NCBI RefSeq assembly: GCF_039696035.1
Contig: NZ_CP155567.1
Span: 3,157,001-3,221,000, forward strand
Direction of reading: 5' to 3'
DNA length: 64,000 nucleotides
DNA from: Microbulbifer sp. SAOS-129_SWC
GTDB taxonomy: Bacteria > Pseudomonadota > Gammaproteobacteria > Pseudomonadales > Cellvibrionaceae
The translations under genes were made by a program, and so were the position numbers. The notes beneath the pieces were generated by a model. The model worked only from the letters and a program-made list of their open reading frames with translations, did not search any database and was not told the origin of the DNA. Position 1 is the stretch's first letter; every line of letters starts with the position of its first letter. Below are positions 58,702-64,000 of this stretch, one piece after another.

Positions 58702-61700
58702 ATGCAGTACGCCGAACTCATCTGTCAGAGTAATTTTTCCTTTCTGCAGGGTGCCTCCCACCCGCAGGAGCTGGTACAAACCGCGCATCAACTGGGTTAC
58801 CGGGCACTGGCCATCACCGACGAGTGCTCCCTGTCCGGGGTAGTACGCGCCTACCGGGAGTTGCAGAACCTACAAGCGGTAGGCAGCGCGCTCAAACTGA
58901 TCTGCGGCAGCCTCTTCCGCCTGCAGGAGGGCGGGCAGATCGTGCTGCTGGCTCCCTGTAAAACCGCCTACAGCGAACTCTGCCAGCTGATTTCCACCTC
59001 GCGGCTGCGCGAGGAAAAAGGCAAATACCGCACCCATTTGCAGGACCTGCTGCAACTGTGCCACGAGACTATTGCCATCTGGCTACCACAGCAGACACCA
59101 CCGGCCATTCCGGCAGATTTGAAGCAACATTTTCACGGACGACTGTACATTGCCCTCGGCAACCGCCTGCTGCCCCGGCAGAACTCCCACAACATCGAAT
59201 TGCGGGAGTACGCCCGGCGTGAGCAATTGCCACTGGTGGCGAGCAGCGCCGCCCTGATGCACTGCCGTAGCCGCAAACCGCTGCAGGATGTGCTCAACGC
59301 TACCTACCATCATTGCACCCTGGACCAACTCGGCTACCGCCTGGAACAGAACGCCGAGCGCTACCTGCGCAGTCCCGCCGATATCGCCGCACTGTATCCC
59401 CGCGAGACCATTGACAACAGTATTGCCATCGCCGGGCAATGCCATTTCTGCCTCGGCGAACTGCGCTACCAGTATCCGTCCGAAGTAGTCCCCGCCGGCC
59501 GGCAAGTCAGCGCTTACCTGCGTGAACTGGTAGAGGAAGGAACAGGAAAACGCTGGCCCAATGGTCCCGAGGAGCGCATCGCCGCGCAGATCGAAAAAGA
59601 GCTGCGGATCATCGCCGAGCTGGAATACGAGCACTATTTCCTCACCATCCACGATATCGTCCAGTACGCGCGCAGCCAGCACATCCTCTACCAGGGGCGC
59701 GGCTCCGCCGCCAACTCGGTGGTGTGTTACTGCCTGTTTATCACCGAAATCGATCCGCACAAGATCGGCCTGCTGTTCGAGCGCTTTATCTCCCGCGAGC
59801 GCAACGAACCGCCGGATATCGATGTGGATTTCGAACACGAAAGGCGCGAGGAAATCATTCAGTACATCTATCGCAAGTTCGGCCGCGAGCGCGCCGGCCT
59901 CGCCGCCAGCAAAATCAGCTACCGCTTCAAGAGTGCGCTGCGCGATATCGGCAAGGCGCTGGGTATCGGCGCCGCCACCATCGAGCAGCTGATCGCCGAG
60001 CGCGCCTGGTGGGACAAGCTGGAAGACTTTCCGCGACAGATGCAAAAGGTCGGTATAGACCCGAGCAGCACCAGTGGCCGCGCGCTACCAAAGCTGCTGG
60101 AACAAATCTACGGCTTTCCTCGCCACCTGTCCCAGCATGTGGGCGGCTTCGTGATTACCGAACAGCCGCTGCACACGATGGTGCCGATCGAGAATGCCGC
60201 CATGGAGGGGCGCACCATCGTGCAGTGGGACAAGGAGGATATCGAAGACCTGAAACTGATGAAGGTGGATATTCTCGCGCTGGGCATGCTCACGGCACTG
60301 CGCAAGTCGCTGGACTATATCGCCCTCTATGGCCCCAGGCTGCGGCTACAGGACATTCCGCCGGAAGATAAAAGCGTTTACCAGATGATCAGCCGCGCCG
60401 ATACCGTCGGCGTTTTCCAGGTCGAATCCCGCGCGCAGATGAGCATGCTGCCGCGGCTGCGCCCGCAGGGCTTTTACGAGCTCACGATCGAGATCGCCAT
60501 CGTTCGCCCCGGGCCCATCCAGGGCGGTATGGTGCACCCCTACCTGAAACGTAAACAGGGCCTGGAACCCGTTACCTACCCGCACGAAAACCTGCGCCCG
60601 GTGCTCGAGCGCACCCTGGGCGTGCCCATCTTCCAGGAACAGGTGATCCAGCTGTCCATGGTCGCCGCCGGCTTCAGCGGCGGCGAAGCCGACGAACTGC
60701 GCCGCGCCATGGCCAGCTGGGGCAAGAACGGCGACCTGTACAAGTTCAGGGACAAATTGATCCAGGGCATGCGCGCCAACGGCTACCGCGCCGACTTCGC
60801 CGAACAGCTGTTCAACCAGATGAAAGGCTTCGGTGCCTACGGCTTCCCCGAATCCCATTCCGCCAGCTTCGCCCTGCTGGCCTACTTCTCCGCCTGGATC
60901 AAATATCACCACCCGGCCGCCTTCTACTGCGGCCTGCTCAACAGCCAGCCGATGGGCTTCTACGCCCCCGCCCAACTGGTTTACGACGCCCAGCGCCACA
61001 ACGTGAAAGTGCTGCCCATCGATGTGCTCTACAGCCATTGGGAACACCGGCTGCAACCCCCGATGCCGCCCCGAAGCACACCGGAATCCGACAACGCGCA
61101 AAGCCCCACTGGGGCTATAAGCCAGCCGCCACTGCGCCTGGGCCTGCGTCTGATCCAAGGCCTGGGGGAGGAAACCGCAACTACCATCACCCGACTGCGG
61201 GAGAACCACACCTTCAGCTCCCTGATGCAATTCCGCGCCCAGGCCCAGCTCCCCAGAGACCAGCTCGCCGCCCTCGCCAGCGCCGACGCCCTGCAGAGCC
61301 TCAGCGACAACCGCTATCTGGAAACCTGGCAGGCGCTGAATCAGGAGGCCCAGTCGCACACAACCACCCTGCACAGCCCCGGCAACTCCGCGGAAGACAA
61401 CACCTACAGCGATTACTCCAGCACCGGGCTGAGCCTGCGCCAGCACCCCATCGCGCTGCTGCGCAAACGCGGCAGCTTCGGCCACTGTGCCACAGCCACG
61501 GACCTCGCCCGGCTCGCAAACGGCCGGCGGACCAATGTCCTCGGTCTGGTCACCTGCCGCCAACGGCCCGGCAGCGCTGCAGGTGTGCTGTTCCTGACCC
61601 TGGAGGACGAGAGTGGTCCGGTCAATGTCGTCTTGTGGGAACAGGTGCAGCAGCGCTACCGGGCGGAGATTCAGCGGGGAATCATTCTGGAAATCAGTGG

Positions 61701-61818
61701 AACCACGCAGATCAGTGTGGAAGGATCAGCCGACGGCAGTTCGGTTATTCACCTGGTGGGGCGAGAGATCCGCTGTTGGGAGTGGGGGGAGGTGCAGGCG
61801 GTGAGGAGCTTTCACTGA
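58702..61818 (+). CDS. dnaE2: Error-prone DNA polymerase DnaE2 (ImuC)
   Basis: The protein is 1038 aa, about 120 shorter than replicative DnaE. A PHP domain lies at the N-terminus (YAELICQSNFSFLQGASHP, then ITDECSLSGVVRAYRE). The palm catalytic Asp residues lie in PPDIDVDFEHERREE (about 370-384). The C-terminal OB domain begins at about residue 940 (GLVTCRQRPGSAAGVLFLTL). No epsilon-binding/tau C-terminal extension is evident, as expected for DnaE2. It carries out lesion bypass and mutagenesis as part of ImuABC. Confidence 0.95.
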   Translation: MQYAELICQSNFSFLQGASHPQELVQTAHQLGYRALAITDECSLSGVVRAYRELQNLQAVGSALKLICGSLFRLQEGGQIVLLAPCKTAYSELCQLISTSRLREEKGKYRTHLQDLLQLCHETIAIWLPQQTPPAIPADLKQHFHGRLYIALGNRLLPRQNSHNIELREYARREQLPLVASSAALMHCRSRKPLQDVLNATYHHCTLDQLGYRLEQNAERYLRSPADIAALYPRETIDNSIAIAGQCHFCLGELRYQYPSEVVPAGRQVSAYLRELVEEGTGKRWPNGPEERIAAQIEKELRIIAELEYEHYFLTIHDIVQYARSQHILYQGRGSAANSVVCYCLFITEIDPHKIGLLFERFISRERNEPPDIDVDFEHERREEIIQYIYRKFGRERAGLAASKISYRFKSALRDIGKALGIGAATIEQLIAERAWWDKLEDFPRQMQKVGIDPSSTSGRALPKLLEQIYGFPRHLSQHVGGFVITEQPLHTMVPIENAAMEGRTIVQWDKEDIEDLKLMKVDILALGMLTALRKSLDYIALYGPRLRLQDIPPEDKSVYQMISRADTVGVFQVESRAQMSMLPRLRPQGFYELTIEIAIVRPGPIQGGMVHPYLKRKQGLEPVTYPHENLRPVLERTLGVPIFQEQVIQLSMVAAGFSGGEADELRRAMASWGKNGDLYKFRDKLIQGMRANGYRADFAEQLFNQMKGFGAYGFPESHSASFALLAYFSAWIKYHHPAAFYCGLLNSQPMGFYAPAQLVYDAQRHNVKVLPIDVLYSHWEHRLQPPMPPRSTPESDNAQSPTGAISQPPLRLGLRLIQGLGEETATTITRLRENHTFSSLMQFRAQAQLPRDQLAALASADALQSLSDNRYLETWQALNQEAQSHTTTLHSPGNSAEDNTYSDYSSTGLSLRQHPIALLRKRGSFGHCATATDLARLANGRRTNVLGLVTCRQRPGSAAGVLFLTLEDESGPVNVVLWEQVQQRYRAEIQRGIILEISGTTQISVEGSADGSSVIHLVGREIRCWEWGEVQAVRSFH

Positions 61819-62219
61819 TGCAGAACCTCCACCAAGCGATTATGGACAGACCATACCCAAAAATCTTAAGCAGCTCCATGCGGAAAGGCACCTAGCACGC
61901 AGCTCATCCACCACGGCCTAAAGCGCACCATCAAGTACGACCTGCAAATTGTCGATATCAGTCAACTCCATTAAAGCTGTAATCAAGATCTTCGATAACA
62001 CCAGCGGCTAACTTTCAAGAAGCTGCGATGTTGCCGAGGATCACATGGATTCACCGAGTATGGACGGGCCACATTGGACTGGATCAACAACTGAACAACT
62101 GAAAGAAAGCCAATGAGTTATACGACCAATTACACGCATCATCTGAAAAACCGCAACCGACTTGGCTCCCACCAACCCACCTACCACCAAGAGCTTTATT
62201 TCAAACGGTTACCATACAG
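61819..62219. other. Lower-GC spacer with no intact gene
   Basis: This 401-bp region has visibly lower GC than the dnaE2 gene before it. Short peptides in several frames, such as one encoding LIHHGLKRTIKYDLQIVD at about 61896-61950, may be remnants of a decayed gene, but no family is recognised and no frame stays open for long. It is the start of the lower-GC tail of the window. Confidence 0.5.
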
Positions 62220-63689
62220 TTAAAAAGTATTCTCAACAATCGGCCAAAAAGAACCGGTAAATGCAGCGCCCTCCGCCCAAAACCTTGGACCACGGAACAC
62301 TTCAGGAGCACCAGCTTGTTGAAGTAAATATGCTGAACACAAGCCAACATAAAGCAACAGCACACCAAGAACCACCCCACCTGTAGCCAGGCTTTGGCAA
62401 CTACTGGAACTGCCCTTCTGAAAGCCAATCTTGGGGACACCGACCTCGCTCACTCTACTAACACCCGTTACGCCACCAAATAGAAGGCCAGCAAACAAAA
62501 AAAGCAAAGTCTGCGGGATAGGCATAACCACAACACCACTAAACAACGAGTAAATAGCAGCCGCTAGAACCGAAACCAGAAGCCCCGCATAAATGTTCTT
62601 TTCACCAAAACGCTCGTCGTGACAAATACAGAATTTATGCGCCACATACAGAACACGAACCAGGGCAGCCACTGCAGCTATAGCCCCTATTGCCCCCCAC
62701 TCATATATAAACTGCAGGAAGCTACTATGCGGATGCCCTTCATGACGGTGGAAGGAATGATAAGAAAATGCATCCTCGCCCTTACCAATGAAGAAGTTAG
62801 ACCAATCCAATGCATCGATAAGCCTAGCCCAAATGGTAAGACGCCCGCTAGTATGTTCTCTAAGCACATCGGAACTAGGCCCTGAAAACTGAACGAACTG
62901 ATTAATCGCGCAGTAAAAAGCAAAAGCCAACAATGCAACCAACCCCATCACCTGCAGATCTCTTCGCCACGGCTTCAAAACTAGATAAGCCAAAACTGCT
63001 GCACCGAGAAGCCCAACAAGCAACCCTCTTGCCCCACCACAAAATGCAAGCAGCAAATTAACAAACAAGAAAAAATAGGCTATTTTCTTAACATTGGTGC
63101 GCACAGCCCATATAGCGATAAGCGGAACCAGAAAGACTTGTATCTGGTTAAAAAAGCGATAGTGCTCAACACCGGGATATAGCAAAGCGGCATTTAATGA
63201 ATCCCCAACCGAAACCTCAAACACCAAAAATAGCAACGCTTTAAAAACCATCAATGCATGAAGGACCAAGACCCCGGTAATAACCCATGACGTCAACTGG
63301 TCACGAGCCATGAAAAAACCAGCGCAGAAAACACTCAACAACAGCAACCAATGCAAGCTGGCAAACAGCGAATGCGTAGGATTTTCCGAAAATAAACTAC
63401 TCAAAAAAACGGATACCAGAGAAACTCCCCACAAGTAAACTAACTGCCTATCCTGAAATAGCAGTGAAACTGACCGACGATATTCCCGAAAACAGAAACA
63501 CAAAGTAAACAGGCAGATCAACACAACCTGCATAACCCGCTTATGGTCGTAAGGCGTGACGGATAAGCTTAAATCGAAGGAGTTGAAGCTCACAAAAAAC
63601 CAAAACCAGCAAAGTAGAACTGACACCCACCCTAGAAACACAGGATGCTTTACCACTCCGCCCACTGCCTTGATGTTTGCATACACCAT
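62220..63689 (-). CDS. O-antigen ligase family (Wzy/WaaL-like) membrane protein
   Basis: The protein is about 489 aa with some 12 TM segments. The long periplasmic loop before the last TMs contains HPHSSFLQFIYEWG, matching the H-P-H-N-x-x-L-x-x-x-x-E-x-G motif of Wzy_C/O-antigen ligases, and an upstream Arg-rich TSGRLTIWARLIDAL element. Such enzymes attach glycans to lipid A-core or to pilins. GC is lower than in the neighbours. The ATG at 63689 is preferred; ATG 63740 would add 17 residues. The genes upstream on the minus strand lie outside the window, so whether it serves O-antigen or pilin glycosylation is open. Confidence 0.85.
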   Translation of the reverse strand: MVYANIKAVGGVVKHPVFLGWVSVLLCWFWFFVSFNSFDLSLSVTPYDHKRVMQVVLICLFTLCFCFREYRRSVSLLFQDRQLVYLWGVSLVSVFLSSLFSENPTHSLFASLHWLLLLSVFCAGFFMARDQLTSWVITGVLVLHALMVFKALLFLVFEVSVGDSLNAALLYPGVEHYRFFNQIQVFLVPLIAIWAVRTNVKKIAYFFLFVNLLLAFCGGARGLLVGLLGAAVLAYLVLKPWRRDLQVMGLVALLAFAFYCAINQFVQFSGPSSDVLREHTSGRLTIWARLIDALDWSNFFIGKGEDAFSYHSFHRHEGHPHSSFLQFIYEWGAIGAIAAVAALVRVLYVAHKFCICHDERFGEKNIYAGLLVSVLAAAIYSLFSGVVVMPIPQTLLFLFAGLLFGGVTGVSRVSEVGVPKIGFQKGSSSSCQSLATGGVVLGVLLLYVGLCSAYLLQQAGAPEVFRGPRFWAEGAAFTGSFWPIVENTF

Positions 63690-63740
63690 TATCAATTCAT
63701 CCACCAATAAACTGCGGTGACAGCACACCGAGACAACCAA

Positions 63741-64000
63741 TTAAAGCTTCATCGATCAGGAAAAGGACTAAAATACGGTCAATTAACTCCGCGGAACAAT
63801 CTACGCATTCTGGCCCAAGCAAAAAATATGACACAAAAAACTAGCCAGCCGTCAACCGATAATAAGACCCGAAAGCAACATCCGCCCAAAAAAAGTTATC
63901 ACCGTAAAGATAGCAACCATTAAAAACCATAAAACCTCGCCGAAACCTGCGTACTAGCTCTACGCGGTTTCAAGTAATAACTGCAATTTCTTCATGCAGC
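63741..64000. other. Lower-GC edge region without an identifiable gene
   Basis: This 260-bp stretch is AT-rich on both strands. A 68-codon open frame on the plus strand (63717-63923) is basic and repetitive-looking, with no recognisable fold, so I do not call it. A minus-strand gene lying outside may end within this region. Confidence 0.45.

Noticed and set aside
63717..63923. A 68-codon plus-strand open frame
   Set aside because: It is basic and low-complexity, in an AT-rich region, without a Shine-Dalgarno or family match.

Overview
The window is about 64 kb of compact, GC-rich chromosome from a gammaproteobacterium. The fused 1289-aa PurL beside a divergent mltF, the gltA / sdhCDAB-sucAB-lpd-sucCD block, the imuA-imuB-dnaE2 cassette and a CE2-type polysaccharide esterase suggest a marine Cellvibrionales relative such as Microbulbifer. 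That placement is inferred from gene content; no rRNA or other phylogenetic marker was compared. There is no rRNA, tRNA, CRISPR array, prophage or intact insertion sequence.

Layout. 0-8.9 kb: a truncated membrane protein, a Tag-like glycosylase, a signal-peptidase-like protein that lacks the usual catalytic lysine, a MaoC-like hydratase, a CE2 esterase, a DASS anion symporter, a two-domain lysozyme-inhibitor lipoprotein and an NhaC antiporter. 9.0-11.6 kb: an unusual pair, a SLATT-like two-TM protein followed by a papain-like protease fused to a GHSTG serine hydrolase. 11.7-17.5 kb: aldo/keto reductase, archease-RtcB, an acyltransferase and a HipBA-type toxin-antitoxin. 17.7-22.4 kb: a molybdenum hydroxylase operon (XdhC, MocA-like, IorA-like, IorB-like). 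22.5-30.5 kb: TfoX-N protein, sterol-desaturase-like protein, purL and mltF. 30.7-36.1 kb: an arsenosugar-type cluster (two glycosyltransferases, FAD disulfide reductase, TVP38 protein, ArsS radical SAM, nucleoside phosphorylase). 36.2-49.7 kb: the TCA block on the minus strand with gltA divergent from it. 49.8-56.2 kb: a candidate small RNA, DUF3820 protein, glycine-zipper lipoprotein, zinc-ribbon protein, LysR/EamA pair, FemAB/GNAT-like protein, BaiN/HI0933 flavoprotein and dcd. 56.3-61.8 kb: the SOS-controlled ImuA-ImuB-DnaE2 mutasome behind two perfect LexA boxes. 61.8-64 kb: a lower-GC tail with an O-antigen-ligase-family protein.

How genes work together. The citrate synthase, succinate dehydrogenase, 2-oxoglutarate dehydrogenase and succinyl-CoA synthetase genes form a nearly continuous half of the TCA cycle. 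A strong hairpin splits sdh from suc, and a palindromic element sits between sucB and lpd. XdhC and MocA are the maturation partners of the IorAB-like enzyme. ArsS plus the phosphorylase and two glycosyltransferases match the known arsenosugar gene set, although no ArsM methyltransferase lies in this window. The SLATT/papain-hydrolase pair is the best candidate for an undescribed system. The predicted small RNA at 49.8-50.0 kb is the best candidate non-coding gene.
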